A program made the translations under genes and the position numbers. Under the pieces are notes generated by a model. It was not told the DNA's origin and made no database searches. It saw nothing but the letters and a program-made list of their open reading frames with translations. A DNA stretch of 64,000 bases from assembly GCA_963422465.1 (NCBI GenBank), contig OY730169.1:1860001-1924000 (forward strand), in the 5' to 3' direction. Shown piece by piece: positions 33,652 through 47,343 of this stretch. The stretch comes from Lichina pygmaea (lineage: Eukaryota; Ascomycota; Lichinomycetes; Lichinales; Lichinaceae). Numbering within the stretch: position 1 is the stretch's first letter; each line of letters opens with the position of its first letter.

Positions 33652-35845
33652 TCATTGCATGTGCTTCAACCTGATTGTCAGGAATCCCGCCAGGATCGCC
33701 GCCAGAGCTCCGATGAAGAGACAGACGGAGATCGCATTTGGCCCGTTGGTCGGATGGTGCTCGTCTGGGTGTGCTCCCTTGGCCAGTTCGGGGCTCTTGC
33801 CGGGCTCGAGGACGGCGAAGACGATGCTCGAGGTGAAGGTGGCCAGAAACTGCGGTAGCGTGGCAAAGACGTTGAGGATGCCGAGGTAGATGCCTGCGAG
33901 CTCGCTCGCCGAGCCGGACGACTCGGAGTCGGCCGGGTGATGAAGATGCAGCGCGACGGTCTCGCCGTCGCGAGAGTCGAGCTGCTCGTCCTCGTCGCCG
34001 TCCAGGCGACGGTACAGGCGGCGCGCGTCTTCCTGCGAAGAGCCCATCTTCGTAATCTCGACACCCAAGAACGTGAACGGAGCCCACGCCCCTACGGACC
34101 AGGGACTGGGCCGAGTCGTCAGCAGAACGTCCCCTCACAGACAATCCCGACCGAGGTCTTCCTCACATGCCACAGATCGAGACGATGCAGATCGCGAATC
34201 GCACCGATCTCACCAGGGGCGCGAGCAGCATCGCAGCCCCGAAGATGAAGTTGCCCAGCACCCACATGGTCATGAGGTCCGGTTGGTATCTCCGAAGCTT
34301 CTTCACGAGAGGGGCGATGCGCGGTCGAGGCCGACGCGCGGCGACCCCTCCGGCCTGGCTCGGAGACTGGACCAGCCAGGGCAGGGTCACGGAGCAGACG
34401 AAGGAGACGAAGGAGAAGATGAACAACGGGAGACTGCCTATTCGCCCAAGGTCCCCCAAGGGATCGCCGGTCTTGGGATCCTTGGGAGCCTCGTAGCGGA
34501 AGTAGATCTCTCCCACCCAGGTGGTGTTGTAGAACAGGAATGGGAACCATCCTAGACCAAGTGATCAGAGAACCTGCGCGCCGAGCAGAAGGGGGCCGGA
34601 ATCACGCACCGAACCACGTCCAGAAGAAGACCCAGCAGATCCCCCGGATACGCTTGGGGAGGTGCCAGATGGTCCGTAAGATCTGGGACAAGACCTTCAC
34701 GAGGCTGGCATGCCTTTTCTCGTCACTGCAAGGTCGATGAGCAATGGCAGACACGATCGACCGAGATCCAAACGAGTTTACCGCGTGTTCAAGAGCACCC
34801 TCTCTTGAACGCTGTAGCAAGTGACGCCCACGGCGAACAGCAGACCTGTGGCAGAGATCACACACAACTGCTTGAATTGCGTGTCTCCGAGGGCATTGCC
34901 GAAGATTCTTGGGAGATCGAGGGCAGAGACGCCGTAAACGAAGATCTGGCCAGCAGACACCATTCTGCTAGCTCCAGGACCTTAGCGCTCGGGAACGGTA
35001 CGGGAGCAGAGCGTGCCACCCACCCCAAGCCGAGCCGAGTTGTTGCTTATGTTCCGGTAGCGTATCGACGATGAGGCTTCGACAGTTGGCCTGGACTAGA
35101 AAGCGATGGTACAGCGTCAGTCGGTGTAGCCGATCGACTCGGGATTGGCGTACCAGCGTTGACTGCAAAGTCTACGACATAGATGGTCATTACCGCCACG
35201 GCGATGGTCCATCTCTTCCTCTGTTCCGGGGCCGATCAGCGGTGGCTCGGATCATCGTGAGAGCGCTGCGTCACCTACCGTGACCGGGTCGGAGACGAAA
35301 ATCCCCACCAACTCGGATGTCCAGCCCAGTACAAGAACGCACAGACCCACGATCACGGAGCCCAGCAGCATAAAGGGCCGCCTTCGTCCCATCTTGTTCG
35401 TGGATCTATCGAGGCGCTCAACGTCACTTCGAGCGCCGACGCGACCGCGGAGGGGGGACGTACGAATCGGACAAGACCCCGACTAGAGGCTGCATGACCA
35501 GGCCGCTCAGCGGTCCGGCGATCCACACGAGCGACATGCCGCTCTTGCTCAATCCCAACTGAAGGAGGTATGGCGTGCAATCTGAACGTTCGGAGACGGT
35601 GCTCAGCCTTCCGACGGACGATCTGCCGGTGTGGGGAAGCGTCCTTACAGGTCATCTCGAGACCCCATGTAAATCTGAATCCCTCCCGTCAGCACCATTC
35701 TGCTTCACTCGAGCCCTGGCGCGCGCGCGCGCGCGCAGATCGCATACTGGATCCCAATCATACTGAAGGTCAAGAGCGCCATCCGAGCCACCTCGGACGA
35801 CCCCTTCACCGCCGGTGTTCCTGTCCATGATGCTCCGGGTGCCAT
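33652..35845 (-). CDS. Alpha-glucoside/sucrose:proton symporter (GPH family)
   Basis: Plasma-membrane disaccharide uptake carrier related to fission-yeast Sut1 and plant sucrose carriers. Ten exons on the minus strand: 35845-35748, 35674-35649, 35581-35464, 35405-35279, 35220-35154, 35095-35020, 34967-34782, 34725-34610, 34551-34167 and 34105-33652. All introns (52-73 nt) are GT-AG and phases close; 550 residues. Landmarks are LLTFSMIGIQFTWGLEMTYC across introns 1 and 2, LQLGLSKSGMSLVWIAGPLS, TNKMGRRRPFMLLGSVIVGL (the GRRRP loop of the family), ANCRSLIVDTLPEHKQQLGS, MVSAGQIFVYGVSALDLPRI and VGAWAPFTFLGVEITKMGSS. About twelve membrane segments are visible, with an acidic loop (LDGDEDEQ) before the last ones. 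The first intron holds a (CG)n run. The start MAPGASWTGTPAVKG fits the family. Confidence 0.92.
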
Positions 35846-36737
35846 CGTCGATGCACTCGGCGACAAAGTAAGGGTCTTCCGTAGGACGAGACGAGCAGCA
35901 TTGAAGGGAGGAAGAATGCTTTCTAGAGACGAAAAGGTATCGTGGTCTTTAAGAGGATGCGCATACCTCGCCGGCGGTGGCAGGCGTGACAGGCACTGCA
36001 GGTAATTGATATATGCGGCGTCTTGGCACGTGTGGTCTACCGTAGCACCAGGTACGGACTGCAGCCCTGCAAAGCCATGTCTTATCAATATTGCATCATC
36101 AGCCACCGTCGGCCTGTGACGGGGGGACGGCAGCTGACCACGACTCTGGGCCCAGTCATCCTCCGTTCTCGGGGACTTGAGATGATCATCAAAGTCAGCC
36201 TCGTTCATTAGGTCACGTCGAGAACCCATCTCGCGTGACATCAGCCAAAGCCGATGGTTGCTGGTCTAATTGGTGGGCTCTCGACACCTCCAAGCTACGG
36301 CATGGCTTGAGAGGACGCCAGGCTCATTGGAGCTTGAGCTTGTGGACTCCGTGGTTCTGAGATCGATCTGTTCGGACCGGATCGAAAACGCAATGGATCA
36401 TTCCACATGCTCTAGTGCTATACTCCCACGGGCCCGAAAAGTAAAGGGACAGAAAACCGAGAGATGGGTCGAAGCACATGGGCACGACCTGGGGCCGGAG
36501 GAACGGGATCCGGACCGGAGGACGACGCCGTGTGTATTGCTGAAAGGTGGAGATCATCAAGTCGTAGTGGTCCGACTGGTCATCAAGTCCAGAGAAGCGG
36601 ACCGGCGCTACCGGAGAGGCGATCCCTCCACCCACACGCCACGTCCCCTTGGACGCACAAGCCGCCTCGTCTGGGCTCTTGCTGCAACATCCCCGGCCGC
36701 CGGAACCGAACCATATCACTTGCCACCCACGACTCAC
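35846..36737. other. Intergenic, nothing recognised
   Basis: The upstream region of the sugar permease and the 3' region of ZWF1. The permease frame stays open upstream to an ATG at 36241, but that extension has no family similarity. Confidence 0.5.
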
Positions 36738-38874
<2,137 letters not shown>

Positions 38875-40235
38875 CTGTCAGCCGTCGGCCGCCTAGCATC
38901 AAGCGTTGATGGTCCAGCTCCACGTGGGGGTTTGAGCAAAATCCCAAGGGGATCAACGTCCATATCGAGCTCGGAGTGCGTGCGGCGTCGACGCCGCGAC
39001 GAGATCGGATAGATGAACCGAACCCCGAAATCTGCGGCCGTGCACGGTTCGACATGTCATGGCACGACAGGGCATACCCGACGTTGAGGAGCAAGTGATG
39101 TGGGGTACCTACCCCGCGTTACCCGGCTCATCCGAGTGGATGATCGTATCGGCCATCTTGTGCTGTGACTTTCGATTGTCCGCTACGACAAGGGACGCTT
39201 GATCGGACTTTGTAGACAGGTGCTCGAGTGCGTTTTGCTGTAAGTATATGATAGTGTCGTCGCCTTCGAACCGAGGAGGGGATCGTAAATGGGTTGTGAG
39301 GTGGCCAGTCGAGATGAGGTACGTTACGTAGGGTGACACGGATATGCAGCTTGGTGGGGATCCTTTTTGTTTTTTCCAACGGTATGTACGACTACGCTAC
39401 GTAAGTAGCATCATCGATCGTAGCTCTCAATCGTAGGCCCTCTGTTCGGTGTCACTACATTAGGGGACATTGTCTCTGGACACTCAGGTGTCACGATGGT
39501 GCTGTGCTGTAGGTTAGTGAGCGACGGTTTACAAGCATACCAGCTCTAGTGTTTTGGCATTAGGCATTGTCAAGAACAACCAAAATCACGTGAGAGATGG
39601 GGTATGCTTTAGTCAGCCTAACTTAACTAAGCACCTTACGGTAGTCAGCAGACATCAAGCCCCATGTACAGTACATATGTAGTACTACCCCGCGATGACT
39701 GTGCTTCCAGCGCCCCTTTGCAAGTCGTCAGTTTCAAGTCACTGTTCGATTATCCAATAGACTACCATATGCAGGTCAGGAATCAGGCTACTTGGTCACG
39801 TGCCCGTACGTCGTCGTCGTCGTCGTCATCGTCGTTGTACGAGAGAGCTCCAAGCAGGAAAAGGACCCTTGCTCTGTTCAGAAGCTACGTATTTATCACC
39901 TGCAGACTACTAAAGATGAAGATCCTTCTCTCATTGGGCCTAGATCAACAATCACGTGACAAATCATCTACCGTATTGTCTTTCACGGGGGTCTATACCG
40001 TGATGTGCCTCCCATAGTAATGCACGGGCATGGTAGGCGACGAAAAGTCGCAGATACGTAGTGTCTTGCAACTGACGACTTGACGTACGTAGCATCCAGT
40101 CTTCCAGTCTTAGGTGGAGATGGCCGTAATCAAGTTATCACAATTGAGCATATGACATTTTTCTTTTTTTGGGGGGGGGGGGGGGGGGGGGGTCTTTGAG
40201 TCTTTATATATTCTTTTCTGTCGACTTGTATTTCA
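38875..40235. other. Intergenic; contains the missing ZWF1 start exon
   Basis: Besides the unplaced first exon of ZWF1 (probably within 38875-39100), nothing is recognised. There is a (CGT)n stretch at about 39808-39833 and a 22-base G run (40171-40192) just before the pol III unit. Confidence 0.5.
40171..40192. repeat. Homopolymer run, 22 G
   Basis: A T-rich stretch immediately followed by 22 G, 43 bp upstream of the pol III transcription unit. Confidence 0.95.
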
Positions 40236-40415
40236 GGATGATTGGCCTAGGGGTTAAGGGCACTCATGGGGGTCTCGGTAGCCAGTCTGAATATTCATGG
40301 GTGCGGACCAAGTTAGTGTCCCATGCGAATATGGCAGTGGATACCTGGGCACTCAGACAGCCGGCTTGTCCGGGGTCTGAAAAGGGGGGCGCGGGTTCGA
40401 ATCCCGCATCGTCTA
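40236..40415 (+). tRNA. tRNA-like RNA polymerase III unit, interrupted or intron-bearing
   Basis: The sequence has a consensus A box (TGGCCTAGGGG at 40243), a perfect B box (GGTTCGAATCC at 40394-40404) in a GCGGG/CCCGC T-stem, and ends GGATGAT (40236-40242) and ATCGTCT (40408-40414) that pair as a 7-bp acceptor stem with two G-U pairs. A T6 terminator follows at 40429. The D-arm resembles those of Leu/Ser tRNAs. The A-B distance (~140 bp) is too long for a plain tRNA. The word GGGCACTCA occurs twice (40258 and 40347), so 89 bp may have been inserted by duplication or belong to a long intron. I could not place a convincing anticodon arm; it may be a tRNA with a large intron, a decayed tRNA, or the head of a SINE. 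Confidence 0.4.
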
Positions 40416-40428
40416 CTCAATATTTCTC

Positions 40429-40434
40429 TTTTTT
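40429..40434 (+). terminator. T6 pol III terminator
   Basis: Six T in a row, 14 bases past the end of the tRNA-like unit. Confidence 0.5.
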
Positions 40435-40868
40435 GTGATTTTTTGGGCTTGTGTTATACTCAGCTGAGCACGTGATATCAACACCTACCATACCAATCCT
40501 TGTGGTGTTGGACGGCTCGGATCCATCATTAAAAGATCCAGAAGGCTACCTCGCAAGGAACACGCTCCTGTTGGGACAAGTGGGTACAAACCCAGTAGCC
40601 TGCATACCCAGGGATTCAATGAGTGCCTGATGCCATGTTTAGACACAGTCCAATCACAAGAACGAACGATATGTTTGACTCTGCTCATAGAAATAAGTGT
40701 GGTACTTTTTAGAAGCGCTCGGCCTGGCACGAGTAGCGCCGGAATCCGTCTACCAGTTATGCTCGGCAGCCTCAACCGCCGGATGTGCATATGGATACGA
40801 AAACGCCCTGAGAACGAAACAAAGGTTGACGGTGAAGATACCGTAGGCCGGCCAACGCCGGAAAGATA

Positions 40869-42258
40869 TCATAACTCATCTTTAGCCCGTTCCTCTTGTT
40901 TCTTGGCCTCCTTGTCCTCTTCCCACATGCGTTTCTTCGGATTGCGAGCCGCTTGCTGCCCGCCCTTAGCATCTGACTCGGCTGGCTTTTCCGGATTGCC
41001 GGTCCCCGGGGACTCCTCGGGCTGCGTCGCCGTACGTGGCTGCTCGTTCGCCTTCTCGATGGCCTTTGCAATGTCGTCCGTCATGCTTGGACGTATGCTG
41101 GGGGTGTCCGTTCTTGTGTCAGAAAGATCTGACGGGTTCTTTCGCCCGCCACCGACTACAATGCGGGGCGCCTGAGCGGTGGAGGCCCACGTCGGGAAGC
41201 CGCCGGTCGCTGAGGGCTTCTCGATAAGAGGAGGTCTGCCCGTCGTGGTCGATGCCACCCCGCTCGCGCCCAGAATGCCGAGTGCACCCAGCCCTGCTCC
41301 GGATGCTCTGAAAAAAAGCTTCAGCGGGAGCCAAACCAGCCACCAGAGCGGGCCGTAGAGGAAGCGTCGGAAGATGAGCCAGATGATGGTCCCAACGAGG
41401 ACGTAGAACGCCGTTTCAAGGTACCACGTATCCGACTTCTGTGAGCGGACCAGCGTCGAGAGCAAGGAACGAGTATTGGAGAGCAGAGACGAGATGTCCG
41501 AGTAATTTTCCGTCAGGGCCTGTAGCGCCTCCGTCGATTGCTCTAAGCCAGTACGGCACGTCAGCACTTGCTGAACGACTCGTGACTGTTGAGCCAATGG
41601 CGATAGGAACACCGACGTAACGTGTCCTGAGCGAAGTGAGAGCGTGAAAGCTCGGATTGCATCAGCTGATGGGTCCGCCGTAGAGCCGCGGTCACATCGC
41701 TCGAGGCATTGGCCACTATCTCATCCCGCAATAGCTCACCCCCTGCCCGACCGTCTTTGGTGCTCTTGAGCCTCTGTCGCTGCTCGGTTGCCTCCTCGTG
41801 CGCACCCGCCAGCAGGAGCTCTCGTTCTTGCTGGCGCGCCGCCTCGGCGTTGCGCTTTGCCTGTAGTTGCGCCTTTCGGAACTGGGTCCGGGCTCTATCG
41901 GACAGCGACACCGACGCTCTCAGCGACGTACTCGAACAGCTGCAGAGGGCCGAGAAGATTTGACTGACAGCCGAAGGTCCTCCCCGAGTCGCCGAACTCC
42001 AATCTCCAGCCTCGCCTTCTCGGCTTCTCTGTCGCGGTCTCGACCGGCGGTAAAATCTTCAAGCTCTTGCTGAAGGAGCTCAAGCTCTTCCTCTTGCTCC
42101 TTGAGCAGCCGGTGGATCTCGCCGCTTAGCTCGCCTCGAACCTCGCTGTTGTCGACACCCGGCTGTGCTGGAAGCTTTGCTAGCCGGTTAATAAGCGTAT
42201 GCGCGGTCTTTCGCGCATCCGTCAGCGTCGCGAGCCGGGTTGGTAATGGGGTTGCCAT
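40869..42258 (-). CDS. SEC20: Sec20, ER SNARE of Golgi-to-ER retrieval
   Basis: SNARE subunit of the Dsl1/Use1/Ufe1 machinery that accepts retrograde COPI vesicles at the ER. Three exons on the minus strand: 42258-41969, 41894-41617 and 41542-40869 (both introns 74 nt, GT-AG); 413 residues. The N-terminal half is coiled-coil (RLLKEQEEELELLQQELEDF and RKAQLQAKRNAEAARQQERE). The SNARE-like Sec20 region is AALRRTHQLMQSELSRSHFA and QALTENYSDISSLLSNTRSL. A single membrane span follows (AFYVLVGTIIWLIFRRFLYG region), then a lumenal disordered domain. The protein ends AKDEL, an ER-retention tetrapeptide in the lumen, comparable to the HDEL of yeast Sec20. Confidence 0.9.
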
Positions 42259-42452
42259 GGCTCTGACGGTCGATGGGGCTTGATCCGGGACCGGACGTCG
42301 CTAAGGTGGATGACATGTCGCCGCGGCACGGCATCAGGAATACCGTAGCACGTGACCTGGCCATGCGGCTCTTTGAGATCTCCCTTCCGTGCCTCCTCGG
42401 CCTCCTCGATCTCCATCTCGATCCACAAAATTCGAACGCCATCTGAGACGCA
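42259..42452. promoter_or_regulatory. Shared divergent promoter SEC20/MRPL44
   Basis: The 194 bp between the two start codons must carry both promoters. No specific element is recognised. Confidence 0.6.
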
Positions 42453-42853
42453 ATGATAACCCGCTTCCTCACGGACGTGACTACGTCCTTCAATCCCTTT
42501 CTGCACGGCTCCAAGACGGCTCGGCTGTTCCTCGCGTTCCTGCCAGCAGATGCCCGGAAAACGATGAGGATCAACACGAAGCTCCTCCCACGTAGCAGCC
42601 AGGAGACAAGCAAACTACAGTTGAAATTCAGTACGTACACTTTATGCCTCTGGCCTTCGGTGAAGGATGGGGCTGAGGTCTCCCTTGGATATTGGTATGC
42701 GGCGTACTGAATACCGTCTCTAATCGTTGATGTCTAGAGGACGGCAAGGAGATGAGTCTCGACGTCGAAAAGCTGAGCGTCAGAGACGTCATCGAAGAAG
42801 TGGATCGACACTCGCGAGTTCTAAATCGAGAAGCGGCGTTGTCCGGGAACTGA
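42453..42853 (+). CDS. MRPL44: Mitochondrial large-subunit ribosomal protein mL53 (yeast Mrpl44)
   Basis: Protein of the mitochondrial 54S subunit with a thioredoxin-like fold. Two exons, 42453-42630 and 42738-42853 (107-nt GT-AG intron), encode 97 residues. The start MITRFLTDVTTSFNPFLHGS and the block KTARLFLAFLPADARKTMRI, then NTKLLPRSS, are typical of the fungal family. The second exon continues LKFKDGKEMSLDVEKLSVRD across the junction and ends RVLNREAALSGN. It is convergent with the pyrophosphatase gene, with 205 bp between stop codons. Confidence 0.88.
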
Positions 42854-43058
42854 GCGGTATGGCACTGGGGGAGATCGAAGGGGTTCCACGTGGACCCTTG
42901 ATGCCCAGAAGAAGTGCCGGCTGAAGAAGCTCATGGCGAGGTCTCGAGAGTCTCCGTCGTTTTGAAAAGCTATATAAGCGATGTCTATGTGCAAAGGACT
43001 GCCAGGACTGCCGTGTCAGGCTGGTCTCGCTCATCGTTGCGGTGAAGAGGCGGCATCC

Positions 43059-44463
43059 CTAGTTGGACGCGCCGGAGATGAAGAACCATTTGTCGATGCT
43101 GCCATCGACGGCAGCCGGGCTCTTGTCTTCATGCTTGGGAATTGGGGGAAGCTGGCTCGGGTCGACCCGGCTTGGAGAGTGGGCGACGGTGAGATTGGTC
43201 CTGGTGACGGCGTCAGAACAGGGCGACGGTTACTTCAGGACCTAGAGCAACTCACGTCTTGACATCACCCGGCAGCGTCTTGCCGGTGACGAGCTTGTCC
43301 CAACTCTCGGCACACTCGCGCACAATGTCCATGGCGTACCTTGAGGAAATACAGATCAGCATCAGAAGGGCAGAATTGATGGAGAAGAAATACTTTTTGT
43401 TCTTGCATTCGCCCGAAAAGGCGAATTGATTCTCGGGCTTGCCGTCGGGGATCTTGTAGATCCGGAACCACTCGTTGGTCGCCCTCAGAAGCCCCGGCAG
43501 GTGGCGCTCGACATCCTCGATGTCATTGAGCTTCGGGGCGAGAGGATCATTGACATCGATGACGATGACCTTCCAGTCCGTCTCATCCTCGTCCAGCAGC
43601 GCCATCACACCGAGCACCTTGACCTGCTTGATCTGCCCTGTCTGGCCCACCGCCTCTCCCACCTCACACACGTCCAGAGGATCTCCGTCACCCTTGGCTT
43701 TGGTCTCTGGGTGCACGACACTCGGATCTTCGTAGGTCTGAAGGGCCAGTAAACGTCAAGCTGTAGAACGTATGAGGATAGAGCAGAACATCTTACCTGC
43801 GGGAAGCATCCGTAGTTCCAGAGGTAGCCGTGGTGAGGGAAGCAGTTTCGAACATATCGAAGCCTGCCCTTCTTGATGTCCTGCTTGATTGGATTAAGGA
43901 TTTCGTCCTTGGCGATCTGAGTACGGCATAGGTTAGCGGTGAGATTGAACAAGCAGAGCCAATGCCGAACTTGCCTCCAGCTTGGCATTGGTCCATCTAG
44001 GGATCTCCACCACCATGTTCAAGATGCTGTGTTGCTCGTTGGCATACAACGGCACGTCGTGAAACCAGGAGATCGGAGCGCCATCTCGCTCGACGAAGAC
44101 CCTGTACCCGAGGGTATTCGGAGCACCGACTTTCCTGACCGTATACGACGGAGCCTCCATCTTGGACGAGGGCGAGGCTTCCCCAGCACCAGCAGGCTCC
44201 CTGTTCGAAGGCGAAGGTACCACTCCTCTCGACGAAAGATGGCGAGCAATCTGAGCCGACCTCGACGCAATCTTGCGGTTGTCCGAGGGCAGGTGTCGAG
44301 CCGAGTGAACGATTGAACGAACCAGAGATAACTTCGTTTGTAGTAGGACGGAGATCAAGCAGGGTAGAGGAGCGCTGTGCCCTAGATTGAGGATGACGCG
44401 AGAAGCCTCAGGGGGAACACCAGCCGGGCCGATCACGGACCGAAGGGGTATCACTCGAAGCAT
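43059..44463 (-). CDS. Inorganic pyrophosphatase with long N-terminal extension
   Basis: Family I enzyme that splits pyrophosphate to phosphate. Five exons on the minus strand: 44463-43975, 43916-43797, 43737-43394, 43339-43256 and 43200-43059; 392 residues. Landmarks are [40 protein letters not shown], the metal motif [53 protein letters not shown] and the C-terminal [11 protein letters not shown]. Intron 1 has a GC donor (GAG|GCAAGT); the other three are GT-AG. The first ~100 residues precede the usual yeast Ipp1 start and are Arg/Ser-rich, as in an organelle import leader. An internal in-frame ATG (MEAPSYTV, codon 102) would give a cytosolic form. Whether this is the mitochondrial enzyme, the cytosolic one, or both is unresolved. 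Confidence 0.92.
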
Positions 44464-46058
<1,595 letters not shown>

Positions 46059-46339
46059 CACTGCACGGATGGCTTGCGACTTTTGGATATCCATACGATG
46101 CGGGCCAGTCTTTCTCGAAGCAAGGCCGAGGGCGCAAGTCGAAGAATGTCTCATTGTACCGTTTTGACGCATATACCCAGCGATCAAGAAACTCTGCGGG
46201 AGTAGATGACGGCGCACAAGCAGGCGTTGATCTCACCTCACTCAATCTCGTCTGATCCCGTTCTGTGATTTCATTCTCACTGACCTCTTTCTCCCCACCG
46301 GCATACAGCGAATCATGAAAATATAGCATGCGCTCCGTT

Positions 46340-46341
46340 CC

Positions 46342-46367
<26 letters not shown>
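46340..46367. repeat. Homopolymer run, 28 C
   Basis: The longest homopolymer in the window, about 280 bp past the DUS2 stop codon. Confidence 0.95.
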
Positions 46368-46373
<6 letters not shown>

Positions 46374-46857
46374 TCTCACCATACCTTGATGCTATATCTT
46401 CCCTCAAAGCACCGCCTCCAGCTTTCGAGTGCCTGCTTCGTTACCGTATCAGTGTCTCCCTTCTTCTTTTTCTTGCTCGCTCGCAGAGGAGCGGGGGGAA
46501 CAGAACCCTCCTCCTCTCCATCCTCTCCAGCTATTCAATTTCATGAACATCACTGTATCACCACCCAACAAAGTTCTGTTCCTTTATACAATGCTTGCGT
46601 GGACCACCTGTACATCTACCTGCCCTGCTGTATACACCTACCTACTCACCTATACCTACAACTTAAAACCGTACTGTGCGTACCTACTCTCCTATAACCC
46701 CACAACCAACTACCTGCTCAACTTACTGTACTTCTCTACGGTTAGGTGTCCACTTCACAGCCTGCCACAAGCTCCCTCACACATGCTGGTGCGCCACACA
46801 CGCAGCAATCACCCCGTGGTAGAGGTACGTGTAAGTGGAAAGGATGTTTGTGCCTGT

Positions 46858-47044
46858 GGATGAACGGACAGATAGATGGAGAGATGGACAGATGGACCGG
46901 TGGGCAGACAGTGATGGGCAGACAGAGATGGACAGAAGGGCAGGCGGATGGACAGACATTGATGGGCAGACAGAGAGATGGACTGACAGAGATGGACACA
47001 CAGAGTGATGGACTGACGGACGGACAGACAGATGGACAGACAAG
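46858..47044. repeat. GATGGACAGA minisatellite
   Basis: An imperfect tandem array of short units such as GATGGACAGACA and GATGGGCAGACA covers about 185 bp. The opposite strand reads as a spurious CPSVCPSV-type repeat protein. Confidence 0.85.
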
Positions 47045-47343
47045 AAGCATGCTTCCCGACGACGACTGCTCTCAACAGGAGATCACTGTATATCACGTTG
47101 CATCATTCCACTTTGCAGAACAAGCTGGAAAAAAAAAGGGGGGGCAGAGCGTGGAATAAATTTGTTGTTGATCTTCTTTCTCCTTCTTGTTGCTGTCTCG
47201 CATTTGGTATCGCCCTCCCATCTCGTACACACGTACTTGTGTGGCCGTTCTGGATTTATACTTAGCAAGTACCGCCAGGATCACCATCGCCATCGCCATC
47301 ACCATCACCGTCGCCACACCATCGCCATCGCAAATCGCCATCG

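Larger units (their letters stand above)
46059..47343. other. Intergenic with C run and GACA minisatellite
   Basis: The 3' regions of DUS2 and RFC2 converge here. A 28-base C run lies at 46340-46367 and a GGACAGA-type minisatellite at 46858-47044. A CATCGC-type repeat occurs at 47280-47345. No gene is recognised. Confidence 0.55.

Noticed and set aside
35846-36241. Upstream ATG extending the sugar permease by 132 codons
   Set aside because: The extension reads through likely 5' untranslated sequence and has no similarity to the family start.
46742-47050. Minus-strand Cys-rich repeat protein (CPSVCPSV type)
   Set aside because: It is the translation of the GACA minisatellite, open in several frames.
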